From Nitrospira sp. (lineage in GTDB: Bacteria; Nitrospirota; Nitrospiria; Nitrospirales; Nitrospiraceae): a stretch of 64,000 bases of DNA. Below are positions 53,703-61,650 of this stretch, in pieces; the stretch's first letter is position 1; the number at the start of each line of letters is the position of its first letter. Position numbers and translations under genes: made by a program. The stretch spans positions 901,001 through 965,000 of the forward strand of contig CP060501.1 of the NCBI GenBank assembly GCA_024760545.1, read 5' to 3'. Under the pieces are notes generated by a model that saw only the letters and a program-made list of their open reading frames with translations, ran no database searches and had not been told where the DNA came from.

Positions 53703-54542
53703 ATGAGAACGAAGCATCTTAATACGACGGATCCTATCGTTGTAGACGAGGTGTCCACGAGCGGGGACGGCCCATCACGGCGTGACATCCTGGTTCAAGG
53801 CAGCAGGCTCGCGGCCGGCGTCGGAATTGCTGCCTTGCTGGGGAACATAGGACTTTCCCCGAGTAGATCGTATGGCATGTATCGACCGACGACGAGCCTG
53901 CTCGATTCTCTGACACCCGCGCGAACCGCCTTGCTGGTGATCGACATGCAGCGTGATTTTCTCCTGCCGGAAGGGTACGCGGCACAGGCGGGACTCGACA
54001 TCGCGCCCCTGACCGCAACCATCCGTCCGATTGAAAAGCTGCTCGCGGTGGGACGGGCAGCCGGACTGCTGATCGTGCACACCCGCGAAGGCCATGTGCC
54101 TGACCTCTCCGACTGTCCCCCATATAAGCTGGAGCGCAGCCGAAGAGCCGGTGCGGAAATCGGCTCGAAGGGGCCGCTCGGACGCCTGCTGGTGCGTGGA
54201 GAGGTTGGGCACGATTTCGTCGAGAGCCTACGCCCAAAGGCTGGTGAGATCGTTATCGACAAGCCCGGTTATAGTGCGTTCTCCCACACCACGCTGCAAC
54301 AGGCACTGACCAAGCGCAGTATTGAAACGCTTATCATCACAGGCGTCACCACGGAGGTGTGCGTCAGTTCGACACTGCGTTCAGCGGTCGACCTTGGTTA
54401 CCGATGTATCACGGTGAGCGATGCCTGCGCTTCGGGCGATCCGACCCTGCACAAGGCCGCCTTGGCCATGATCGGTGTCGAGGGCGGCATCTTCGGCGAA
54501 GTCGTCACAACCGCTCAAGTTGTGGAACGATTCGCACAGTGA
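53703..54542 (+). CDS. Isochorismatase-family hydrolase with Tat-like signal
   Basis: A 279-residue protein, ATG 53703 four bases after the cytochrome stop. Residues 25-45 read S-R-R-D-I-L-V-Q-G-S-R-L-A-A-G, a twin-arginine-like signal. The enzyme part has L-V-I-D-M-Q-R-D-F (catalytic Asp), a Lys in the middle, and V-T-T-E-V-C-V-S-S-T (catalytic Cys). Members hydrolyse amides such as nicotinamide, biuret or ureidoacrylate. Export of such an enzyme is unusual. Confidence 0.85.
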   Translation: MRTKHLNTTDPIVVDEVSTSGDGPSRRDILVQGSRLAAGVGIAALLGNIGLSPSRSYGMYRPTTSLLDSLTPARTALLVIDMQRDFLLPEGYAAQAGLDIAPLTATIRPIEKLLAVGRAAGLLIVHTREGHVPDLSDCPPYKLERSRRAGAEIGSKGPLGRLLVRGEVGHDFVESLRPKAGEIVIDKPGYSAFSHTTLQQALTKRSIETLIITGVTTEVCVSSTLRSAVDLGYRCITVSDACASGDPTLHKAALAMIGVEGGIFGEVVTTAQVVERFAQ

Positions 54543-54589
54543 AATAGATTCTAGGCGAGGATACGACAGGGCAAAGGTTCCGCAGTTCC

Positions 54590-55081
54590 CTACAACATCG
54601 CGGCCACATCAGCGCCAATCGCTTCCGGTTTATCGCTTGGCGCATAGCGCTTGAGGACCGTGCCGTCGGAGCCGACGAGGAACTTGGTGAAGTTCCACTT
54701 GATCGCCTCGGTACCGAGAATCCCGGGCTTCTCAGATTTGAGATACTGGTAGAGCGGGTGCGCGTTCGCACCGTTCACGTCGATCTTTGTAAACATCGGA
54801 AAGGTGACACCGAAGTTCCTGGTGCAGAACTGCTCGATCTCTGCTTCCCCATTCGGTTCTTGCTGTCCGAACTGGTTGCAGGGGAACCCGAGCACCTCGA
54901 ATCCGCGGTCTTTGAATTTGTCGTAGAGCGCTTGCAGTCCCTGATACTGCGGCGTAAATCCGCACTGACTCGCGACGTTCACAATGAGCAACGTCTTTCC
55001 GCGATAGGCATCCATCTTCTGCGCCTTGCCCTCGATGGTGACGAGGTCGATGTCATAAAAGCTCATAGCGTGCGTATCCAT
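54590..55081 (-). CDS. Glutathione-peroxidase family thiol peroxidase
   Basis: A 163-residue protein; ATG 55081 is chosen because CGGAG lies upstream and the first residues M-D-T-H-A-M-S-F-Y-D match the family start. The tetrad is V-A-S-Q-C-G-F-T (Cys, not Sec), F-P-C-N-Q-F-G-Q-Q (Gln) and K-W-N-F-T-K (Trp, Asn). It reduces lipid or organic peroxides, usually with thioredoxin in bacteria. The next gene on this strand ends 30 bases upstream. Confidence 0.93.
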   Translation of the reverse strand: MDTHAMSFYDIDLVTIEGKAQKMDAYRGKTLLIVNVASQCGFTPQYQGLQALYDKFKDRGFEVLGFPCNQFGQQEPNGEAEIEQFCTRNFGVTFPMFTKIDVNGANAHPLYQYLKSEKPGILGTEAIKWNFTKFLVGSDGTVLKRYAPSDKPEAIGADVAAML

Positions 55082-55110
55082 GGTGTGCTCCGGGTGTTGA
55101 CGGTGCGTCC

Positions 55111-55647
55111 TCAGCGGACGTGCGAAGCGGCCTTGTCCAGGAGTGCCTTCGTCTGATCGATTGTCAGTGCTTTGGTGGGGCTCATGAACGTGAGCGTAAG
55201 CCCGTGACCCTTTGCTCCACCGGCACAGGCAGACATGAGCAGACCGTCTTTGGCTGATGCCGGTGGAGTATAGGTCGAGCACCAGGCTTGGGGAAAATCT
55301 TTAGCTGTCTCCTTGTAGCCGGCCTTTTTAAGGTTGTCGGTTCCCACATTGTTCTTGGTCATCTTGATCAACTGGGCAATCTCGTCATCGGTAAGGGGGC
55401 CGACAAGCCAACTCATGGAGACTTGCCCCATAGTGGAGACGCCCCACATGCAGCCGACCACTTTCACGACCTTGTTCTGGCCGGTTGGAATGTCATCAAA
55501 GTGCAACGGCTGCGACGCGGTCACTTTCCCACCGCTGACCCCCTCAATGTCATTCGAGGTCAACAGTGAGCAAGCCGATTTCTCTTCTGCAAAAACAGGT
55601 GATGCGAGCAACGAGACCAGAATCACGGCAAGGCTGAGCGGCAGCAT
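55111..55647 (-). CDS. Exported hypothetical protein (178 aa)
   Basis: ATG 55647 follows GAGGAGG; the longer frame to 55716 is not needed. Signal L-P-L-S-L-A-V-I-L-V-S-L-L-A-S-P-V-F-A, then A-C-S-L-L-T-S-N-D-I-E-G-V-S-G-G, V-V-G-C-M-W-G, F-P-Q-A-W-C-S, and M-S-A-C-A-G-G. Four cysteines may pair. This is the general pattern of exported small-molecule- or metal-binding proteins with paired cysteines; no assigned function. Confidence 0.65.
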   Translation of the reverse strand: MLPLSLAVILVSLLASPVFAEEKSACSLLTSNDIEGVSGGKVTASQPLHFDDIPTGQNKVVKVVGCMWGVSTMGQVSMSWLVGPLTDDEIAQLIKMTKNNVGTDNLKKAGYKETAKDFPQAWCSTYTPPASAKDGLLMSACAGGAKGHGLTLTFMSPTKALTIDQTKALLDKAASHVR

Positions 55648-55840
55648 CGGAACCTCCTCGGTTCGAACCGGACGACCGGCGGCTCTGCATCCGTCCGGCA
55701 GTATAGCAGCAGCCAAACATGATTTATACCGTCGACTCCGCGATGCAACCGCCTACTGCCGCCGCAACTTTCAGCCTACTCATGAGCCCCCTTTGGAACA
55801 TTTAGGAAGCTCTGCCTTGTCGGTCCGTCTGCCGGTGATC

Positions 55841-56287
55841 TTAGTCTTGGATCTCCGCTTCGACCAGTTTCCCGAGCAGAATGAGCGATTCTTGCCAACC
55901 GAGATAGCAGGCCTCAGCCGGAATCACGTCGGGCACACCTTCCTGTACGATATGTACTTCCGTTCCACAAAACACTTTCTTTAGCGTGACGGTCACGCGA
56001 ATTTCTCCCGGCAGGTTCGGGTCGTCGAAGTTCTCGGTGTAGCGAATCCGTTCATGCGGAACGAGTTCGAGGTACTGGCCGCCGAACGAGTGGCTCTTGC
56101 CTGTGGTGAAGTTGGTAAACGACATCTTGAACGTGCCGCCGACTTTGGCATCCATGTGATGGACCTTGCCGGTAAAACCGTTAGGCGGTAGCCATTTCGT
56201 CATGGCGTCCGCATCAAGGAACGCCCGGTAAATCCGTTCAGGTGTCGCACGAAACACACGATGGAGTCGAATGGTATTGGTTCCCAC
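55841..56287 (-). CDS. SRPBCC/AHSA1-type lipid- or ligand-binding protein
   Basis: A 148-residue protein. GTG 56287 has AAAGGA upstream and starts the family pattern R-L-H-R-V-F-R-A-T-P-E-R-I-Y-R-A-F; the frame opens at 56425. Further marks are W-L-P-P-N-G-F, G-G-T-F-K-M-S-F and the end A-C-Y-L-G-W-Q-E-S-L-I-L-L-G-K-L-V-E. The helix-grip fold holds a hydrophobic pocket. Ligand unknown. Confidence 0.82.
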   Translation of the reverse strand: MGTNTIRLHRVFRATPERIYRAFLDADAMTKWLPPNGFTGKVHHMDAKVGGTFKMSFTNFTTGKSHSFGGQYLELVPHERIRYTENFDDPNLPGEIRVTVTLKKVFCGTEVHIVQEGVPDVIPAEACYLGWQESLILLGKLVEAEIQD

Positions 56288-56541
56288 GGCTATTGTTCCT
56301 TTCTTATGGGTTGAGATTGATCCAGAGCGCTCCGCATGATAGCTCCTATACCTTGTAGTCGAACGGGCTTCGAGAAATCGACAGGCTTCATCGCCGCCTC
56401 TCCAATCAGCAGCCGAACTCACCATTCGCGCGTCCCCATCGAATGCACGGCAAACTCACTCTTGTTTCGGTCCACCAAAGAGGCCTAAGATTTGCGGCAT
56501 CCAATAATCCACAGATGTCCATCCCACCAAGGAGGGCTACC

Positions 56542-56850
56542 ATGCCGACCTACGTGAGTCTCGTGAAGTTCAGTCAGCAGGGGCTTCAAACCATGAAGGA
56601 CCAGGGCGTCGAGCGCGCCGAGATGGTCAAGAGGAACGCCAAAACGTTCGGCGGCAAGCTGATCCAGGCGTATTATTGCCTTGGTGAATATGATGTCGTG
56701 GCGATCTGGGAATTTCCGGACAACAAGACAGCCATGAAAGCCGCAGTCATGAATGCCTCCATGGGACATATCCAGATTACGACGATGCCGGCTGTCAACA
56801 GGGACGAATGGAAAGCCCTTCTACAAGAAACGATGGGGAAGAAAAAATAG
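56542..56850 (+). CDS. GYD domain protein
   Basis: A 102-residue protein; ATG 56542 follows GGAGG. The marks are Y-V-S-L-V-K-F-S-Q-Q-G, and Y-Y-C-L-G-E-Y-D-V-V-A-I-W-E (GEYD in place of GYD), then G-H-I-Q-I-T-T-M-P-A-V. A ferredoxin-like dimeric fold. Function unknown. Confidence 0.85.
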   Translation: MPTYVSLVKFSQQGLQTMKDQGVERAEMVKRNAKTFGGKLIQAYYCLGEYDVVAIWEFPDNKTAMKAAVMNASMGHIQITTMPAVNRDEWKALLQETMGKKK

Positions 56851-56980
56851 CTCGTGTGGACACGAGCATGATCCCAGTCCATCAACAACTCACCGGGGCA
56901 GGTTCATCCGGGTGATGAGCCTGCCCTGATCCACAGACATCGGTCACGGGAAAAGCAGAACGTCTTTCCACTCTCGCCAA

Positions 56981-58309
56981 TCACCGGCTCAAGGCTTGGA
57001 CCTCGGCTGTGGCTCGTAATCCGCTTTCCACTGCTCCATTCATGTAGCCTTGCCATCGCAAGCTGGTGTGTTCGCCGGCAAAAAGAATACGACCACAAGG
57101 ACGGGCCAACCATGCGCGTAACGCGGGATCGAATCGCGGACTAAAGACCGCGTAGCCTCCCTGAACCCAAGGATCCTGTTCCCACGTGACGGAACGCATG
57201 GAGATCAGACTCTTTCTGGTGCTGCCGAGCCAGTCGAGCGCTCGAACCAGAGCCACCGTCCCGGCAGTCGATAAAATCTGACGGGTCGCTGCACTTGTCG
57301 TCCCTCCGGCCATCAGGCATAAGATCCCCGGCTTTCCCTTCTGTTGTTCGTTGGCATCCCAAACAGCGCCGATCGGCAGGTTCGTGCCATACGCCAACCG
57401 CCGATGCGGGTTGTTCCAGAATCGGCGATCAAACTGCAGCAGCGTTTTGGTAACCGGCCCGTAGGACAATTTCGAGACGGCAGCAGCCTGTTCACAAGGC
57501 AAGGCCGGTCGAATCTCGAGCATCCGCATTCTCGTGGCCGGTAGCGCGAGAATGAGATAATCGGCTCGAAGCCACGACTCATTATTTCCGGTACGAACAC
57601 GGACACGAACGGTCGCCTTGGATTGGGAGACGGCACACACTTCATGCCGGAGCAGCACCTGGTCGTGGAGCATCGACGCCAGCGTCTTTGGCAACTGGTC
57701 ATTTCCACCTGCGATCCGGTACATGCCGCCCTTCCCCGGACTGCCGGATGCCACTTGATCGACCAAACTGAGCAAGGACAGGTCGGCTGGATCGGCCAGG
57801 AAGAATCCTCGCAAGCCAACCAGCATGTGACACAACTCGCGCGGCAACGACGCCTCTTTCATCCAGTCCGCCACGGACATCGTGCCCAATGTCCTGGCAA
57901 CCGCTCCATCCCATCGCTGCTCGCTCAACCGATAGGCATGGATCAGCGGCGCCAGATGGTGCCTCAATCGTTTCCAGATCCCTTCGCCGGAAAGAGGCGG
58001 CCGAACCTTGCCGCTGAAGGAGAGCGCGAAGGAAAATCCGGAACGTAAGACCGGAACCAGCTTCAACTTGACGCTGTGAACCAACCGACACATCTCTTCG
58101 TGTTCTTCGTCAATGAAATCGGCGCCCGCTTCGGCATGCTGTCGCCCAACGAACCCGTCCCTGATCGTCAACACCCTTCCGCCGACCCGATCCTGACCTT
58201 CCAGCACCGTGACGGCCGCGCCGTGTCTCTGCAACTCCACGGCAGCCGTCAAACCCGCCAGCCCGGCTCCAACCACGATGACGGACTTTCCTCGGAGAGA
58301 TCGAGTCAT
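56981..58309 (-). CDS. Flavin amine oxidase, second copy (cytoplasmic)
   Basis: A 442-residue FAD enzyme starting at ATG 58309 (M-T-R-S-L-R-G-K-S-V-I). The flavin site V-V-G-A-G-L-A-G-L-T-A-A lies at residues 12-23, then V-G-G-R-V. The end has F-A-G-E-H-T-S-L-R-W-Q-G-Y-M-N-G-A. No signal peptide, unlike the Tat-exported relative at 39509. Substrate unknown (amines or carotenoid-like compounds). Confidence 0.85.
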   Translation of the reverse strand: MTRSLRGKSVIVVGAGLAGLTAAVELQRHGAAVTVLEGQDRVGGRVLTIRDGFVGRQHAEAGADFIDEEHEEMCRLVHSVKLKLVPVLRSGFSFALSFSGKVRPPLSGEGIWKRLRHHLAPLIHAYRLSEQRWDGAVARTLGTMSVADWMKEASLPRELCHMLVGLRGFFLADPADLSLLSLVDQVASGSPGKGGMYRIAGGNDQLPKTLASMLHDQVLLRHEVCAVSQSKATVRVRVRTGNNESWLRADYLILALPATRMRMLEIRPALPCEQAAAVSKLSYGPVTKTLLQFDRRFWNNPHRRLAYGTNLPIGAVWDANEQQKGKPGILCLMAGGTTSAATRQILSTAGTVALVRALDWLGSTRKSLISMRSVTWEQDPWVQGGYAVFSPRFDPALRAWLARPCGRILFAGEHTSLRWQGYMNGAVESGLRATAEVQALSR

Positions 58310-58413
58310 GGGAGCAGCTTAGCAGGAGCAGAAAGACTCAAACTAGATGGGATGGAAAAATGATCTCCGTTTTTCTCCCCCACTGCTCCGCCGAGATGGG
58401 ATAAGCTGGAGAT

Positions 58414-59292
58414 ATGCGGATTGCCACCTGGAATGTGAACTCGCTGAAAGCACGCCTCGACAAGGTCATGTGGTGGCTGGATCGGGCGAAGCCGGACGTG
58501 CTGCTGATGCAGGAAACGAAGCTGGCGGACGCGCACGCGCCTGTCGCACCATTCAAGCAGGCCGGATACGAACTCGTGCACCATGGTGAGGGTCGATGGA
58601 ATGGGGTCGCGATCGCGAGCCGATGCGGCATTGGAGGCGTAATCACAAACTTTGGAGAGTCGTTACGGCCGGCACGAACAGCTGATACCGGCGATGATGA
58701 ACCGTTGGCCGAGGCGCGCATGGTCAGCGCCGAATGCGGCCGCATACGCATCATCTCTGTGTATGCGCCGAACGGCCGACAGATCGATTCGCCGTTTTAT
58801 GAAGCGAAGCTGGTATGGTTCGACAAGCTGGCTCGCTGGATCAATCAGGCCGTCACGCCGGATACACCGGCCGTCATTGGCGGTGACTTCAATGTGGCGC
58901 CCGAGGATATCGATGTGTGGGACATCCAGGCCTGTTTGGGCGGCACGCATGTGTCGGAACGCGAGCGGCAGGCATACGCGCGGCTGTCGACCGCTGGATT
59001 CGTCGATGCCTACCGATTACATCACCCGGAACCGGGGCGGTACACGTGGTGGGACTACCGAGCCGGGAGCTTCTATAAAAACGTCGGCATGCGCATCGAT
59101 CACCTACTCGTAACCGCGCCACTAAAGGACCGCGTCATTTGGGCTGAGATCGATCGCGAAGCACGGAAAGGAAAACCAGTACCCTCGGATCACGCGCCGG
59201 TGATTATCGACATCGATAGCCCTGGCCATCCGTTCGACGCCGGCTGGACTTCGGCAGATTCGCGCATCGCTGAGCGTTCGCGGAAGCAGTGA
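58414..59292 (+). CDS. xthA: Exodeoxyribonuclease III
   Basis: A 292-residue protein starting M-R-I-A-T-W-N-V-N-S-L (classical XthA start). Catalytic parts: L-M-Q-E-T-K-L (metal Glu), Y-A-P-N-G-R, G-G-D-F-N-V-A-P-E-D-I-D-V-W (Asp/Asn) and S-D-H-A-P-V (Asp-His pair). It cuts at AP sites and trims 3' ends in base excision repair, consistent with the oxidative-stress setting. Confidence 0.95.
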   Translation: MRIATWNVNSLKARLDKVMWWLDRAKPDVLLMQETKLADAHAPVAPFKQAGYELVHHGEGRWNGVAIASRCGIGGVITNFGESLRPARTADTGDDEPLAEARMVSAECGRIRIISVYAPNGRQIDSPFYEAKLVWFDKLARWINQAVTPDTPAVIGGDFNVAPEDIDVWDIQACLGGTHVSERERQAYARLSTAGFVDAYRLHHPEPGRYTWWDYRAGSFYKNVGMRIDHLLVTAPLKDRVIWAEIDREARKGKPVPSDHAPVIIDIDSPGHPFDAGWTSADSRIAERSRKQ

Positions 59293-59317
59293 TGCGCTAC
59301 GCCCATCCCCAGCCCGT

Positions 59318-59617
59318 TTAGTCCTTTCGAGCATTCTCCACGAGCGTGGCAATTTGCACGAACTCGACGGTGGGGCGTACTCCATAGAGACCCGTGACAC
59401 GCTCCAGAAGGGCATCATTGAAAAACGCCTTGGCTGTATCCTCTGAGTCCCAGACGTAGAAATTCGTGGCCTCACGCTTGCCGGAATTGACCGTGAAGGC
59501 CTTGGAACGCAATCCGGGCATGCCCTCAAACTTGGCACGTACGGTCTCAGCGATTTTCCGCACAGCTTGCTCATTAAAATTGTCTGTGTAGCGAAACGTG
59601 ACGAATACACCGATCAT
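59318..59617 (-). CDS. Small dimeric alpha/beta-barrel protein (YdhR/monooxygenase-like)
   Basis: A 99-residue protein from ATG 59617. It reads F-V-T-F-R-Y-T-D-N-F-N, A-V-R-K-I-A-E, M-P-G-L-R-S-K-A-F, and N-F-Y-V-W-D-S-E-D-T-A-K-A-F-F, typical of the YdhR/ABM ferredoxin-like fold. Such proteins bind or oxidise small aromatic or polyketide compounds. Convergent with xthA. Confidence 0.8.
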   Translation of the reverse strand: MIGVFVTFRYTDNFNEQAVRKIAETVRAKFEGMPGLRSKAFTVNSGKREATNFYVWDSEDTAKAFFNDALLERVTGLYGVRPTVEFVQIATLVENARKD

Positions 59618-59822
59618 GTTGGACTCCCTTCGATGTAGATATCTATGTCACTCGGAAGGCCTGCGACGCCTGTTCTCAAGATTTTTCAACTAGATCAGCC
59701 ACATATAATTTATAAGGCTGGTCCATCCATCGATCCTTCCATTATCTTAGATCCGGCGTGCGTCGTCGACAAATCTCAACCTGATCACGGGTACATCCAT
59801 GACTGGATGGCCGTCTGATTCT

Positions 59823-60431
59823 CTATCCAGGGAAACCGGGTCCTAACTTAATACTGATCACGATCGCACCCATGACATCATTGACCTTGAAGTCTCGCTT
59901 GGGGCTGTCGGGATGGGCATTATGGCAGCCGACACAGGCCTGGGTGACGGCCAGATCAGGATACACTGCTTCGTAGTAAGCGGTGTCGCCTACCTTCGTG
60001 ACTCCAGTGAAGGGACGGTTGGATTGAGTCCCGATTGTACCGAGCGCAGTCTTTTGGAGGGGAGTTGCGGCGACATTTCGCTTATTGATCGGCCACGAGC
60101 TGATCAGCCGGTACTGTATGCCTATGCCCTTCTTATCGAGATGCCGTCCGGATTCCATGAGAAATTGGGCCGGCAAGGGAAGAGTGTGCCTTTTTTCCCA
60201 GTTTTCCGAGGCGACGACGATTCCTTTCGTTTGCATACGTTCCACAACATGCCGGGTATATGTATCTCGGTCCGCCTCGATCACGGCATGGAGGTAGTTG
60301 GCGACCGTGTCCATCGACTGGCAGACCGATGAGACTCCAGGCAACGTACGAGCCGGGTACAGCACAATCGCACCTCCTATTGCACATCCCAATAGCGCAG
60401 CACCCCACAGCATTTTTGGGGAGAACGGCAT
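59823..60431 (-). CDS. Tll0287-like (DUF3365) heme-binding protein
   Basis: A 202-residue protein with a hydrophobic N-terminus (L-W-G-A-A-L-L-G-C-A-I-G-G-A-I-V-L) that is either a signal or an anchor. The domain has L-P-L-P-A-Q-F-L-M-E, P-I-N-K-R-N, Y-Y-E-A-V-Y-P-D and the heme c site C-V-G-C-H-N-A-H-P. The fold of Tll0287-like proteins is PAS-like, so it may be a redox or gas sensor in the periplasm. A single gene with no kinase beside it. Confidence 0.82.
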   Translation of the reverse strand: MPFSPKMLWGAALLGCAIGGAIVLYPARTLPGVSSVCQSMDTVANYLHAVIEADRDTYTRHVVERMQTKGIVVASENWEKRHTLPLPAQFLMESGRHLDKKGIGIQYRLISSWPINKRNVAATPLQKTALGTIGTQSNRPFTGVTKVGDTAYYEAVYPDLAVTQACVGCHNAHPDSPKRDFKVNDVMGAIVISIKLGPGFPG

Positions 60432-60932
60432 GGATACCTCCCGGTTGTGCCCGCGAATGGATCGTCTGACCGGTCACATCTCGCGTGCAGGTGAATTGTG
60501 CTGGTGTTACAAAGAAGAAATCGTTGTGTCAGGGGATGGAACGATCCCGGTGTCGGATCAGTCCGAGAAATAACTTGAGCGGATCGGAAGCAGTCGTGGG
60601 AAGGCACCAAAGACATGGCCCCTTTCCCTTACTCTCATGATCTGACGAGCCCACACGGTCATGGGACGCTGAAGCATACGCTCCCCGTCTGCGCATTGTC
60701 CAATGCGATGGGAGTTCGAGGTAAGATCACAAACGTCACCCGGGGAACTGCCCTCCATGCAACATGGTTTAGGATGATCGCAGCATGCCTGCCGCCCTTA
60801 CAAACCCTCCAATTCAAAATTGTGGATCCAACCAAAGCCGGATTGTCCCACCTAGATTTGCCATGCAGTCAGCTGCGATGAGAGTGGCGGCACTCCTGAA
60901 GGAGCGATTAGGATTTCTTTACGATAACATTA
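60432..60932. other. Intergenic, no supported gene
   Basis: The frames here (one at 60615-60881) show no ribosome site and no family likeness. It separates the heme protein gene from the rRNA downstream array. Confidence 0.5.
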
Positions 60933-61065
60933 CCTGGCAGAGGTCCAAACCGCACTTCGTGTGAGCCGCCGGCTAACCATCGTTTTATCGCACTTGATGC
61001 CGACGGATAAGACCCACTGGCTTTCTTTATCGAAAGTAGGTTTTGCTGCCGGGGGCCCAAAAGCA

Positions 61066-61099
61066 AGAAAGCCTGCTGGCTTTCACCAGCAGGCTTTCT
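61066..61099 (-). terminator. Terminator-like hairpin 3 (copy of hairpin 1)
   Basis: A perfect 14-bp inverted repeat, AGAAAGCCTGCTGG with complement, and a 6-base loop. The same 34 bases occur at 61391-61424. On the minus strand it is followed by TGCTTTTG, a weak U-run. Confidence 0.7.
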
Positions 61100-61228
61100 A
61101 TTTGTAACCCGGCAGAGGTCCACACCAAGCTTGCTCGTACCGCCGCGTTCGATCAAATCGCGGCGGATAGGTACTTTGCCTTCAGTAGGCTTAGGAAAGT
61201 GGGTTTTGCTGCCGGGGGACAAAAGAGA

Positions 61229-61260
61229 AGAGCCCGACGACCTTTCGGTCATCGGGCTCT
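61229..61260 (-). terminator. Terminator-like hairpin 2
   Basis: A 14-bp stem with one mismatch around a 4-base loop, on the minus strand AGAGCCCGATGACC with loop GAAA. TCTCTTTTG follows on the minus strand and TTTTTG on the plus strand, so it could work in both directions. It differs from hairpins 1 and 3 in stem sequence but keeps the same place in the repeat. Confidence 0.75.
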
Positions 61261-61390
61261 TTTTGTAACCCGGCAGAGGTCCACACCACACTTCGTGTGA
61301 ACCGCCGGCTAACTATCGTTTTATCGCAATTAATGCCGGCGGATAAAACCCACCGCCTTCTTCTGGGACGCTGCACCGGGCCAAAAAGTA

Positions 61391-61424
61391 AGAAAGCCTG
61401 CTGGCTTTCACCAGCAGGCTTTCT
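61391..61424 (-). terminator. Terminator of the rRNA operon (hairpin 1)
   Basis: Perfect 14-bp stem, AGAAAGCCTGCTGG with complement, loop of six, placed nine bases after the 5S end on the minus strand and followed by TACTTTTTGG. This is the first of three hairpins and the most likely main transcription stop. Confidence 0.8.
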
Positions 61425-61432
61425 GTTTGTAA

Positions 61433-61549
61433 CCCGGCAGCGTCCTACTTTCCCACTGCCTCGCGGCAGCAGTAGCATCGGCCTTGGAGGGCTTAACTTC
61501 CGTGTTCGGTATGGGAACGGGTGGGGCCCCTCCGGTATGGCCACCGGGA
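61433..61549 (-). rRNA. rrf: 5S ribosomal RNA
   Basis: On the minus strand this is about 117 nt, from TCCCGGTGGCC to GCTGCCGGGT; the ends pair to form helix I. The conserved loop CCGAACACGGAAGTTAAGC (complement at 61491-61509) identifies it. It lies about 100 bases downstream of the 23S end, in the standard rRNA order. The 3' end is followed by a hairpin and by repeats that reuse the last 5S bases. Exact ends are estimated by eye. Confidence 0.95.
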
Positions 61550-61650
61550 ACACTCACACTGAATAAATCTTGTATGCGTCAGAACTTTTCTTCCGCACTC
61601 CGAAACGCGTTCTGCGCATTTCGGTGAGACCATGTCTATCAGGAGCAAAG

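Larger units (their letters stand above)
60933..61445 (-). repeat. Tandem nested-hairpin array downstream of 5S rRNA
   Basis: Read on the minus strand, the segment GGACCTCTGCCGGGTTAC (a variant of the 5S 3' end) occurs at about 61282-61265 and 61121-61104, with a degenerate form at 60946-60933. Each full copy is followed by A-rich bases, a 14-bp-stem hairpin (listed separately), and CCCCCGGCAG, which can pair back to CTGCCGGG. The array therefore holds nested hairpins with a period of about 162 nt, beginning with the true 5S 3' end. The spacers between are 83-99 nt; the first and third share AAAACGAT and TTAGCCGGCGG blocks. Confidence 0.8.

Noticed and set aside
60615..60881. Frame of 88 codons between the heme protein and the rRNA array
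   Set aside because: No ribosome site, mixed composition and no motif.
60933..61440. The post-5S array as integron attC sites or a CRISPR array
   Set aside because: Unit length of about 162 nt is far from CRISPR repeats, the core GTTAGCC does not match the attC consensus GTTRRRY, and no integrase or cas gene is present.
61043..61566. Several open frames over the post-5S array and 5S gene
   Set aside because: They repeat the same residues only because the DNA repeats; they overlap rRNA and terminators, so they are not genes.
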